NCBI GenBank assembly: GCA_951813545.1
Contig: OX638352.1
Coordinates: 3,364,835 to 3,428,834, forward strand
Origin: an uncultured Poribacteria bacterium
Lineage (GTDB): Bacteria; Poribacteria; WGA-4E; WGA-3G
Direction: 5' to 3'
DNA length: 64,000 nt
The notes under the pieces were generated by a model, which ran no database searches, was not told where the DNA came from, and was given only the letters and a program-made list of their open reading frames with translations. Position numbers and translations under genes: made by a program. Each line of letters starts with the position of its first letter. Positions within the stretch are counted from its first letter, which is position 1. Below, in pieces: positions 1 through 7,020 of the stretch.

Positions 1-301
1 GATAAAGCGTGAGTTTCGGAAACACAGCGGCAACCGCTTTGTGTGTGTAAGCGAGGACGTAGGGGTAGAGATTTAAGGTTTGACTTAAATCTCTACCCAG
101 AGGAAGCCAGCGGTGCATATCGCGCGTGGGGAGGTGTCCATGTTCGGAAACAAGTTGTGCTTGCCGGTAGTAGAGATAAGCATCATTAGAGGTAAACTGT
201 CCGCTGGAAATAGTGGAGATGTCTTGAACGCGAATAAAAAAGGCAATAAAAAGGATGGTACATAAAATTACCACGGTACCTATTGTTTTGTTAGAAGTCA
301 T
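1..301 (-). CDS. STT3-like oligosaccharyltransferase, N-terminal fragment
   Basis: Only the first 100 codons lie in the window; the gene continues past the left edge. The ATG (299-301) overlaps the stop of the preceding gene by 11 nt, which implies translational coupling. The N-terminus is one membrane helix (about residues 6-22). A segment reading SNDAYLYYRQAQLVSEHG followed by LP and a Trp-x-Pro-x-Gly stretch then resembles the first extracytoplasmic loop of STT3/PglB/AglB enzymes (D-x-Y-Y-type motif, then E-H-G-x-L-P). Such enzymes move a lipid-linked glycan onto proteins outside the cytoplasm. The catalytic core and WWD motif would be outside the window, so the call rests on this loop alone. 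Other GT-C family glycosyltransferases are possible. Confidence 0.55.
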   Translation of the reverse strand, partial: MTSNKTIGTVVILCTILFIAFFIRVQDISTISSGQFTSNDAYLYYRQAQLVSEHGHLPTRDMHRWLPLGRDLSQTLNLYPYVLAYTHKAVAAVFPKLTLY

Positions 302-554
302 TAACCAATTCATTCCATATATCACCGATGTCTTTATTCGCTTTTATTTGCTTTTCTATCTTTTTTAATGCTTCGTCTCGTTTCTCCGAACAGCATCCAC
401 AACCTTTCTTTTCTCTCGTGAGTTGGGTTGTAGACATCGGAACAGTCTTGGGAGTGTACGTCGGCAGCGTGTCGGTTGCGTAAGCAACAAACACAGCTGT
501 AATTCCAACGACAGCCAATATAGCGACACCGTATAAAAAGTGCGTATCTTTCAT
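291..554 (-). CDS. small single-helix membrane protein with a CGCC cysteine cluster
   Basis: This 87-residue protein has one N-terminal membrane helix (about residues 7-27). A short Thr/Pro-rich linker follows, then a CGCC cluster near residue 52 and a charged, helix-prone C-terminus. Its start follows the stop of the upstream gene immediately (TAA then ATG) and uses an AGGAG sequence inside that gene's last codons. Its own end overlaps the STT3-like gene. The tight packing suggests a three-gene operon acting at the membrane. I do not recognise the family. The vicinal cysteines could bind metal or form disulfides, but nothing here decides between these. Confidence 0.6.
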   Translation of the reverse strand: MKDTHFLYGVAILAVVGITAVFVAYATDTLPTYTPKTVPMSTTQLTREKKGCGCCSEKRDEALKKIEKQIKANKDIGDIWNELVNDF

Positions 555-1727
555 TTAATTCTCCTCTTGCTCTTTCTGAATGAGGCGTTCGATCTGTGTG
601 GCAATCTCAGGGTCAGACTCTTTGAGTCTACGAAGCCCCTCTTTTGAACCATAGCGTTTTAGGGCTTGCATAGCCGTGTTGAACCGTTGTGCTGAGAAGC
701 GTTCGGGGTTAAATTCTTCGCGTAGTACGTTTTCAAAATCATCAAGTGGGTTTTCTAAGTCTTGATCGGTTAGCAGCTTTTGTAGTGTAGAGTCTACATC
801 TACTATATCAGTTTGCTCAATTTTATCATGGAAGGTCTCTTGAGCGGTTTCCTCAGGTATTATGTCGTTCTGGGGTATCTCAAGAGGTTCTTGTGAAATT
901 TCATTCTGTGAGTCCGCGTCACTATGGCTTTCGATAAATTCGGTGGGGGAGATATCTAAGGGGCTTGGATCTCGAGAGGGAACTCCCAAAATCTCATTTA
1001 TTGTTTTATCTCCGAAATCGTCTGCGAGAACATGATCTGTCCATCTTCCGAGTGTTTCACCCATATCCTGAATCGGGTCGAACCGAGCTACGAGCCAGAT
1101 TACGTTTTCTGGGACATTTCTAAATGTTTCTTGCCCTTTTTCGTATCCGAGTTTCTGAATTGTCGTGATTAATTGCTGTTTCATCTTTGTGTCCAAGTCG
1201 GAAGGTGCTTTTCCCGGATAGTATTTTTGAAAAACATTTTGATAGTAATTCGTCAGATCTATGTTTTTGTATTCAAGGAGTCCTTGTTCTACCAAGTGCT
1301 CTTGGAATTTTGAAACTGATGAAAGGTATTCTGGCATCCTGCCACCTTTGCTGACTTCTTCCATCTGTTTTGTAAAGTTTTCATCTGTCAAGAGATCAAC
1401 CATCTCCTGCCGTAATGTCCTTGGCGTTTTTGTTTGTCCTGTCTTGGGTGTTTCTGTTTGTCCTGTCTTGGGCGCGGTGGTTATATGAGGGACAATATAC
1501 AGTCCAAAGCTTGCAAGGCATAATAATGCCGCAAGTACCCCTAACCTAAAGGACCATCGGGGCGGGATTTTTTCTTTAAAAAAGGTCGCGCCCGCAACAA
1601 TAGAGATGACTATAACGTTTATGATTGCCTCGTTTCTCTTCCCCTCAAAAAATCCTTGATGGATGGCTAATAGATATCCATATATTAATATTATGGCAAT
1701 AATCGCAATCTTATAATGACGCTTCAT
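555..1727 (-). CDS. uncharacterised membrane protein with long soluble C-terminal domain
   Basis: The protein has about 390 residues. Three hydrophobic segments sit in the first ~80 residues, followed by a short duplicated linker (TPKTGQTETPKTGQTKTP) and then about 280 charged, mostly helical residues ending in KEQEEN. I prefer the ATG at 1727 (MKRHYK) over the in-frame ATG at 1736, because an AAGGGG sequence sits 9 nt upstream of 1727 and directly abuts 1736. The gene heads the tight group with the CGCC protein and the STT3-like enzyme. No catalytic motif is visible and the family is not recognised. A role as an accessory membrane component of that operon is guesswork from position. Confidence 0.6.
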   Translation of the reverse strand: MKRHYKIAIIAIILIYGYLLAIHQGFFEGKRNEAIINVIVISIVAGATFFKEKIPPRWSFRLGVLAALLCLASFGLYIVPHITTAPKTGQTETPKTGQTKTPRTLRQEMVDLLTDENFTKQMEEVSKGGRMPEYLSSVSKFQEHLVEQGLLEYKNIDLTNYYQNVFQKYYPGKAPSDLDTKMKQQLITTIQKLGYEKGQETFRNVPENVIWLVARFDPIQDMGETLGRWTDHVLADDFGDKTINEILGVPSRDPSPLDISPTEFIESHSDADSQNEISQEPLEIPQNDIIPEETAQETFHDKIEQTDIVDVDSTLQKLLTDQDLENPLDDFENVLREEFNPERFSAQRFNTAMQALKRYGSKEGLRRLKESDPEIATQIERLIQKEQEEN

Positions 1728-1747
1728 GGTGTACATCCCCTTTTTAG

Positions 1748-1772
1748 AGTGGAACGGGTTTCCCGTTCCACT
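1748..1772. terminator. perfect 11-bp intergenic hairpin
   Basis: AGTGGAACGGG, a TTT loop and the exact complement form an 11-bp stem between the secreted Cys-rich gene and the next minus-strand gene. On the minus strand no U-tract follows, so it may be an attenuator or processing element rather than a classical terminator. It resembles other perfect intergenic hairpins in this window. Confidence 0.4.
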
Positions 1773-1817
1773 TGTTTTTGCCTTTATACCGATTCAAATT
1801 GAGCGTAAATCACTCAT

Positions 1818-2270
1818 TTATGGGACTTGGCTGCATATCTCTTCTGCTTGCGCGCATTTGTATCCTGCGTATGCAGTTTTCGCCCAAGCACGACTTGTAT
1901 AAACAGCACAAATGAGTTCACCTGCCGGTGACGGTTCAACTGCAGCAACACTACACACGATAAGTGCTATTTCCCAGGCATCCTTGGCCTCATCCATCGC
2001 CTCGTTACAGGCATTCTGCGCTGCGTCGCAATCAGCCTGGGTTGGTGGTGGCGGTGGCGGTGGCGGTTCATAGATATGGTTATTATGGTTTGTGCCACAG
2101 TAAGAACACTGACCATTCTGTCCGTTAAGATTTGGATCTTGGGATCCATCTGTCGGACAGCCTCCGCAAATCATGTGGGAGCGAACAGGTACAAATGATG
2201 CGATCATGAGTAAGAACACTAACGTGTAAATCGCGTAACGTGTAAAAACGGATTTCGTTTTTAAAAACAT
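1818..2270 (-). CDS. secreted cysteine-rich protein with polyproline linker
   Basis: About 150 residues. A signal peptide (charged start, then YTLVFLLMIASFVPVRS) is followed by a short region with CGGC and CSYC pairs and a run of eight prolines after Glu-Pro. The C-terminal helical domain has at least five further cysteines (CDAAQNAC, IVC, LIC, KCAQAEEIC), probably disulfide-bonded outside the cytoplasm. The start is ATG 2270, with AAAGGAG 6 nt upstream; a TTG two codons earlier would touch the Shine-Dalgarno. A well-formed promoter lies directly upstream. I do not recognise the family. Confidence 0.65.
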   Translation of the reverse strand: MFLKTKSVFTRYAIYTLVFLLMIASFVPVRSHMICGGCPTDGSQDPNLNGQNGQCSYCGTNHNNHIYEPPPPPPPPTQADCDAAQNACNEAMDEAKDAWEIALIVCSVAAVEPSPAGELICAVYTSRAWAKTAYAGYKCAQAEEICSQVP

Positions 2271-2284
2271 TTTCAACTCCTTTA

Positions 2285-2313
2285 AGTTTAGAAAAAACGC
2301 ATAACTTTGTCAA
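2285..2313 (-). promoter_or_regulatory. sigma-70-type promoter of the secreted Cys-rich gene
   Basis: On the minus strand TTGACA (2308-2313) and TAAACT (2285-2290) are separated by 17 nt, 15 nt upstream of the ATG at 2270. A second TTGACA lies about 40 nt further upstream. Confidence 0.55.
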
Positions 2314-2489
2314 GAAAAAATGCTTCTTTCCGGTATACGATTAAACAATGCAATTTTGTCAATAACAAATTTCGGAAAAGTTTCCAAACAATACTGTTTG
2401 GGTGAACTCGCACCAATTGCGAAGTTCCCTAATTGATTGCTGACACTAACTGAACATAAATCAGTCCGCGTCGTCATTTTGGTGAAAAA

Positions 2490-3284
2490 TTATTTCTCTT
2501 TCTTAACCATTGCGGAGACGGGATCCGTGGGATTGTCCTCCGCAGCTTTCTTCCACTGTGCTCTCACACGTTTCACTGTCCGCTCAACGGTGGCAGGAGA
2601 GATGCTAAGTGCTTCCGTAATCTCCGATAGCGGTTGTCCATCCAAGTACCGTTCTATAATCCACCTGTCTCTCTTCTCTGGAATGCAGTCCACTAACGCG
2701 TCTAAGTTACGGGCGATGGGTTCCAACCACTTTCGGATACGTTCCCATTTCTTCTGAACTGCTTCGGTTGTAGTAGAACCTACCAGTTCCGCTATCTCTT
2801 TAGCAGGAAGCTCATCACCTTTAAATTCTACGATTTCCCTGTCCGTATCTTGAAGGAGACGGAGGAGTCGTGCTACCAGATGCCGATTTGCCTCGGTTTG
2901 CTCGGTATCCGTTTCGACGAGCGTTGATGCGAAGGGTTCCTCTTTTTCAACATCAAAAAAGGTTCCAACCGATACAACTGACAAGCGTCGCTTTTGGCGT
3001 GATCTTCTTATCACGTCAATCATCAGATGTTTCGCGACGGTTACCAACCATTCTACCAACTTCTCCGGTTCTTGGATTTCCTTCCTCTTGTTGAAGGCTT
3101 TGACGAAGGTGTCGTTAGTGATTTCATCGGGCTCTACGACGGTATCTGGATAATTCCGTCGCATTCTGATAATTGCGTCGAAGACGGTCTTGTGATACGC
3201 ATTGAAGAGTAGGGAAAGTAGTTGACCCGCCTCTCTTTCATCGTCAGTCTCTACAAATCGCCGATTTAAACGAACATCGTTCAC
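2490..3284 (-). CDS. ECF-type RNA polymerase sigma factor with additional C-terminal helix-turn-helix
   Basis: 264 residues, longer than a typical ECF sigma (about 170-200). Region 2 is visible (DEITNDTFVKAFNKR, then EWLVTVAKHLMIDVIRR). A region-4-like segment follows (DTDREIVEFKGDELPAKEIAEL). A second helix-turn-helix near the C-terminus (LDGQPLSEITEALSISPATVERTVKRV) is unusual. The start appears to be GTG at 3284, with GAAAGG almost touching it, so the initiation site is uncertain. No anti-sigma gene is adjacent. The neighbouring minus-strand genes for exported proteins are possible targets, but this is inference. Confidence 0.75.
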   Translation of the reverse strand: MNDVRLNRRFVETDDEREAGQLLSLLFNAYHKTVFDAIIRMRRNYPDTVVEPDEITNDTFVKAFNKRKEIQEPEKLVEWLVTVAKHLMIDVIRRSRQKRRLSVVSVGTFFDVEKEEPFASTLVETDTEQTEANRHLVARLLRLLQDTDREIVEFKGDELPAKEIAELVGSTTTEAVQKKWERIRKWLEPIARNLDALVDCIPEKRDRWIIERYLDGQPLSEITEALSISPATVERTVKRVRAQWKKAAEDNPTDPVSAMVKKEK

Positions 3285-3709
3285 CTTTCAATCGCTGACC
3301 TCATTTCTTTAGAGGTGAATTTATGATTGCCTTCATATATAGATCACGCAGATTTAGGGTGAATTCCGACACAATAGGTCTTTTTTTTAAAAAATTGTAT
3401 GTCTTCATACAACATTTGCTTTTTTAGACCTAACCTACGCGTCCAATTGAATTCCTCCTGTTATGCTTAAAGACCCGATTTTTAGGCGGAAATCGTGCAT
3501 AACTATCAAAAAAATGAAAAAATCCGAATTTTTATCTAAAAATTGGTAAAATTTCGTGAAATTATGGAAAGGCTTTCAAAGGGTTTTCGTCAGTAACTTT
3601 TGACAAAATATTTATACATTCATAGATAAGTTTAGACTTGCAAGCGACACCAAAGAGTGTTATGATGCACACAAGCGAAAACAGATAAATCCTACGAATC
3701 TAAAGAGGC
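3285..3709. other. 425-bp AT-rich intergenic region between divergent genes
   Basis: No credible gene. It carries a near-consensus promoter for the NhaC-type gene and one copy of a dispersed sequence (about 3467-3520) that recurs at about 50455-50505. Confidence 0.5.
3600..3628 (+). promoter_or_regulatory. candidate promoter of the NhaC-type gene
   Basis: TTGACA at 3600-3605 and TAGATA at 3623-3628 with a 17-nt spacer. An alternative TATACA lies within the spacer. The gene starts about 80 nt downstream. Confidence 0.4.
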
Positions 3710-5422
3710 ATGTCAAGGACGCTGATGAATTCTAAACTGAAATTTGTTATCGGTTTCTTAGTTTTTTTGGGGCTTAGTTTTATTTTCAGATGGCGAGCGG
3801 AGCAGGTGAGTGATACCGAGACACTTGTGTGGTATAGTGTGATTCCGCCTCTGCTTGCTGTCACATTAGCAATCGTGACAACCCGATTGCTGCCGAGCCT
3901 CGGCATAGCGGTAGGTGTTGGAATCCTGCTGTCGTGGTCCCAACAAGGTGCTACACCAAGCGGTCTTTTGACGGAAGTAATTTGGTTCACCCGTGCCGTA
4001 AGCATCGGCAATGATGGCGTGGATCTGTTTAATTTTTGGGTCGTCCTGTTTGTGTGTCTTATTATGGCGACAATCTCTGTTGTGGTAGCGTCGGGTGGTA
4101 TTGGTGGGGTTGTCGTGTGGCTCTCTCAGTTCGCAAAGGGACCACGTTCAGCGCAATTCATCACGGGTTTGATGGGGATTCTCATCTTTATTGGGGATTA
4201 TTCCAACGCCATGCTCGTAGGTCCTACGATGCGTCCACTGACCGATCATCATCGCGTCAGCCGCGAAAAATTGGCGTTCCTTGTGGATTCCACGAGTGCA
4301 CCGATCGCGGGTCTCGCGTTTGTGAGCACTTGGATCGGTTATGAGGTGGGGCTTTTTGAGGATATCGCGAAGACAATTGGGCTTGAACGTGATGGATATT
4401 CGATGTTCTTTGATGCGCTCAGTTTTCGATTTTACTGTATCCTGACTATTATTTTCGTCATCGTCAATGCAATCAGTGGTAGAGATTACGGTGCGATGCA
4501 CAAAGCGGAAACGCGTGTGCGGGAAACAGGCGACGTTGCCGCCCCAGATGCCAAGGCACTCGGACACACCGCGTCTTTCACCAGCTTGCCAAACGCTGTC
4601 ACACAACCTTTCTCAGCTGTTTTACCGCTTCTAACGCTTTTCGGATTACTGTTGGGTGGTTTCTGGATAGATGGCAAAGGCACGGGATCCATTTTCTCAC
4701 TCACCGCATGGCGCGACGCACTTTCAGCGGCAGACAACGTCAAGATTCTCGCTTGTGCCGCCGCGAGCGGGTTTATTGTTGCCATCGTCTGCGCACGTTG
4801 GCTCTCAAAACTGCGATTTTCAGACATCCTTCCGGTCATTTGGAATGGTGTAAAGGGAAGTTTCACACCCTTGAGCATTCTGTTATTGGCATGGGGATTA
4901 AAGGCGAGTTGCGATAGACTCATGACGGGGCAATTTCTCGCGACGATGCTCAGCGATGTTGTGTCACCCCTCTGGTTTCCGCTCCTTGTCTTTGTATGCG
5001 CATCCGTGACCTCTTTCGCTACCGGCACGAGTTGGGGAACAATGGCAATCCTTATTCCTACTGCTATTCCAGTGGCATTCTCGCTTGATAACGGAATTTA
5101 CGGATTAACGACGATCATTTGCCTCGGTGCGGTGTTGGACGGTGCCATCTTCGGGGACCACTGCTCGCCGCTTTCAGACACAACGATTCTCAGCTCCATC
5201 GCCAGTAGCTGCGATCCACTGCACCATGTCCGAACACAACTCCCCTACAGTCTTACTGTCGCAACCATCGCTTTGATTTGCGGTTATCTTCCTGCCGCGC
5301 TTGGTATTTCCTCAGCGATAGGAATAGCCGGTGGTACAATCTTAATCGTCTTGTTGTTCTATGGTGTCGCCGCTTTCCGCAAGTTTCACGAATCGCGGGA
5401 CGCTTCACCAACCGCATCGTAG
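3710..5422 (+). CDS. NhaC-family Na+/H+ antiporter
   Basis: 570 residues with about 12 hydrophobic membrane segments. The diagnostic stretch near residues 440-500 contains ATGTSWGTMAILIPTAIP and FGDHCSPLSDTTILSS, the conserved core of NhaC-type ion antiporters. These exchange Na+ for H+, or in relatives other cations or malate/lactate, across the inner membrane. Length fits the longer NhaC members. Two starts are possible: ATG 3710 (AAAGAGG is too close) or ATG 3725, which has AAGGA 5 nt upstream and begins MNSKLKFVIGF. I suspect 3725 but report the longer form. The next gene is an SDR 60 bp downstream; no functional link is evident. Confidence 0.85.
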   Translation: MSRTLMNSKLKFVIGFLVFLGLSFIFRWRAEQVSDTETLVWYSVIPPLLAVTLAIVTTRLLPSLGIAVGVGILLSWSQQGATPSGLLTEVIWFTRAVSIGNDGVDLFNFWVVLFVCLIMATISVVVASGGIGGVVVWLSQFAKGPRSAQFITGLMGILIFIGDYSNAMLVGPTMRPLTDHHRVSREKLAFLVDSTSAPIAGLAFVSTWIGYEVGLFEDIAKTIGLERDGYSMFFDALSFRFYCILTIIFVIVNAISGRDYGAMHKAETRVRETGDVAAPDAKALGHTASFTSLPNAVTQPFSAVLPLLTLFGLLLGGFWIDGKGTGSIFSLTAWRDALSAADNVKILACAAASGFIVAIVCARWLSKLRFSDILPVIWNGVKGSFTPLSILLLAWGLKASCDRLMTGQFLATMLSDVVSPLWFPLLVFVCASVTSFATGTSWGTMAILIPTAIPVAFSLDNGIYGLTTIICLGAVLDGAIFGDHCSPLSDTTILSSIASSCDPLHHVRTQLPYSLTVATIALICGYLPAALGISSAIGIAGGTILIVLLFYGVAAFRKFHESRDASPTAS

Positions 5423-5481
5423 ATGGAAACGAAGAAAAGCATTATCTCTACAAAAACCCCGAAACGAAAAAGGAGAATGAT

Positions 5482-6300
5482 ATGAAGATTGCACTTGAAG
5501 GAAAGGTCGCAGTTGTTACGGGGGGCGCGAATGGCATCGGGCGAGCTACCGTAGACGCACTGATTGACAATGGCGCACACGTGGTAATTGTAGATATTGA
5601 CACACAAGCAGGTGTGAAAACCACCGAAGAGATTAAAGAAATAGGTGGGACCTGCCTGTTTGTGGAGGGCAATGTAACAGACGCAGCACAAATGGAGGAT
5701 GTCGCTGCTCAGATTGCGGCGCATTTCGGGAAAATCGAGATTCTCGTAAACAATGCGGGGGTTAACACTCGGAGCGATAGGGTGCCGATTCATCAATACA
5801 CCTTAGAGGATTGGCAGCGGATCGTGGAAATAGACCTCACAGGCGTTTTTAAGACGAGCCGTGCCGTTATCCCTTATATCCTTAAATCCCATAGCAGATC
5901 TGGTTCTGAGAATGCCACTGGACGTATTGTTAATATCAGTTCTATCGCTGGATTGGTGCCACTGCGCTTGCAGAGTGCTTACGTCGCGGCGAAAGCAGGC
6001 GTTGCGAACTTGACCCGTTCAATGGCGTTGGAATTGGGTCCCGAAGGGATTCTGGTAAATGCTGTTGCACCCGGTTCGACTTTGACGCGCGGCACGGAGG
6101 CACTTTTTTACGGCAAAGACGGTGCTTACACGGAAAACGCTGCAAGTCTACTATCGCACATTCCGGTTGGGCGACCGGGAGAAACGACGGAAATTGCAGC
6201 CGCAGTGCTGTTTCTGGTGTCGCCAGATGCGAGTTATATCAACGGTACCATTCTCACGGTAGACGGCGGTTGGACCGCTGGTTACACGCGAGATTGGTAG
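5482..6300 (+). CDS. short-chain dehydrogenase/reductase (classical SDR)
   Basis: 272 residues, the usual SDR size. It has the nucleotide-binding motif VVTGGANGIGRAT (residues 11-23), an NNAGV motif (about 90), the catalytic Ser in VNISSIAG and the YVAAK active-site Tyr/Lys pair (about 173-177), followed by the PG motif. The acidic residues after beta-2 (VIVDID) favour NAD(H). ATG 5482 is preceded by AAGGAG at 6 nt; the open frame further upstream is not coding. It follows the antiporter by 59 bp and precedes a cupin gene. The substrate cannot be told; an oxidation step in sugar or polyol metabolism would suit the wider neighbourhood. Confidence 0.9.
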   Translation: MKIALEGKVAVVTGGANGIGRATVDALIDNGAHVVIVDIDTQAGVKTTEEIKEIGGTCLFVEGNVTDAAQMEDVAAQIAAHFGKIEILVNNAGVNTRSDRVPIHQYTLEDWQRIVEIDLTGVFKTSRAVIPYILKSHSRSGSENATGRIVNISSIAGLVPLRLQSAYVAAKAGVANLTRSMALELGPEGILVNAVAPGSTLTRGTEALFYGKDGAYTENAASLLSHIPVGRPGETTEIAAAVLFLVSPDASYINGTILTVDGGWTAGYTRDW

Positions 6301-6306
6301 ATGTGA

Positions 6307-6325
6307 AGGCACACTACGTGTGCCT
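6307..6325. terminator. perfect 8-bp hairpin after the SDR gene
   Basis: AGGCACAC, a TAC loop and GTGTGCCT, followed by an AT-rich stretch, 7 nt after the SDR stop codon. It is a plausible terminator with a weak U-tract. Confidence 0.5.
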
Positions 6326-6330
6326 ATTAT

Positions 6331-6416
6331 TATAGTAAAGGAAACCCTCACCGCCGCTGGCGAGGATTGTATCCTCGCCTTTCCGTAATGTCAAAGTAAT
6401 TGTAAACTTTACTATA
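6331..6416. repeat. 86-bp MITE-like element with 10-bp terminal inverted repeats
   Basis: TATAGTAAAG (6331-6340) and CTTTACTATA (6407-6416) are perfect inverted repeats. They flank an internal palindrome (6359-6379, 9-bp stem GGCGAGGAT with loop TGT). The right 22 nt recur with three mismatches at 53225-53246. The element ends 17 nt before the cupin start and may supply regulatory sequence to it. Confidence 0.45.
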
Positions 6417-6432
6417 CCACAAAGGAGAAAAA

Positions 6433-6849
6433 ATGGCAAAAATTACGATGTTCAAAGGGTATCAAGGAGAACCTCCCATTCCGAAGCCTGCGCATCAGGT
6501 GCAAGCGAACGTTGTCACAGTCCAAGACGGTGTGCCTGTAAAGTACTCGGGGTGCGACGGTATCGGCGTACGGGTCGTGCACCCAGCAAATCCGAACGCG
6601 CCTGCACAAAACTTGGGATTGGTTGTGTTTTTTGTGCCGCCACACGTCGTCCTTGAACCGGGGAGCCACCATACCGAGGAATGCTACGTCATTCTAAAAG
6701 GGAAAGGGGTAATGACCCTCGCTGGCGAAAAGGTCGCTGTTGAGGCGGGGACATTCATCCATCTCCCACCCTGGTGCGAGCATGGGATCGAAAACACAGG
6801 TGATGAGTCTATGGAAGTGTTGATCTGTACATCTCCACCGAATCCGTAA
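6433..6849 (+). CDS. cupin-domain protein
   Basis: 138 residues with a single conserved beta-barrel. Cupin motif 1 is EPGSHHTEECYVILKGKG (about residues 76-93) and motif 2 is HLPPWCEHGIENTG (about 116-129). The His, His, Glu and downstream His would bind one divalent metal. AAAGGAG lies 6 nt before the ATG. Small cupins of this type may be dioxygenases, isomerases or sugar-binding regulators; the sequence does not decide. Confidence 0.85.
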   Translation: MAKITMFKGYQGEPPIPKPAHQVQANVVTVQDGVPVKYSGCDGIGVRVVHPANPNAPAQNLGLVVFFVPPHVVLEPGSHHTEECYVILKGKGVMTLAGEKVAVEAGTFIHLPPWCEHGIENTGDESMEVLICTSPPNP

Positions 6850-7020
6850 ATTGAGGCTACAGACGATTAAATTCGCCAATTCCGCGCATATCCATACGTT
6901 TTTGCCAATTTTTTGCATTTTAATTTAACCCTTTTCCGATATTTTACGTTAAATAAAATATCATAACTGTTTAATATAGGCTGGTAAACCACGCCTTTTA
7001 ATCTGTGGGGGTTTTAATTT

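Noticed and set aside
3710..4011. Minus-strand frames inside the NhaC gene
   Set aside because: They are shadows of a strongly conserved membrane protein on the plus strand.
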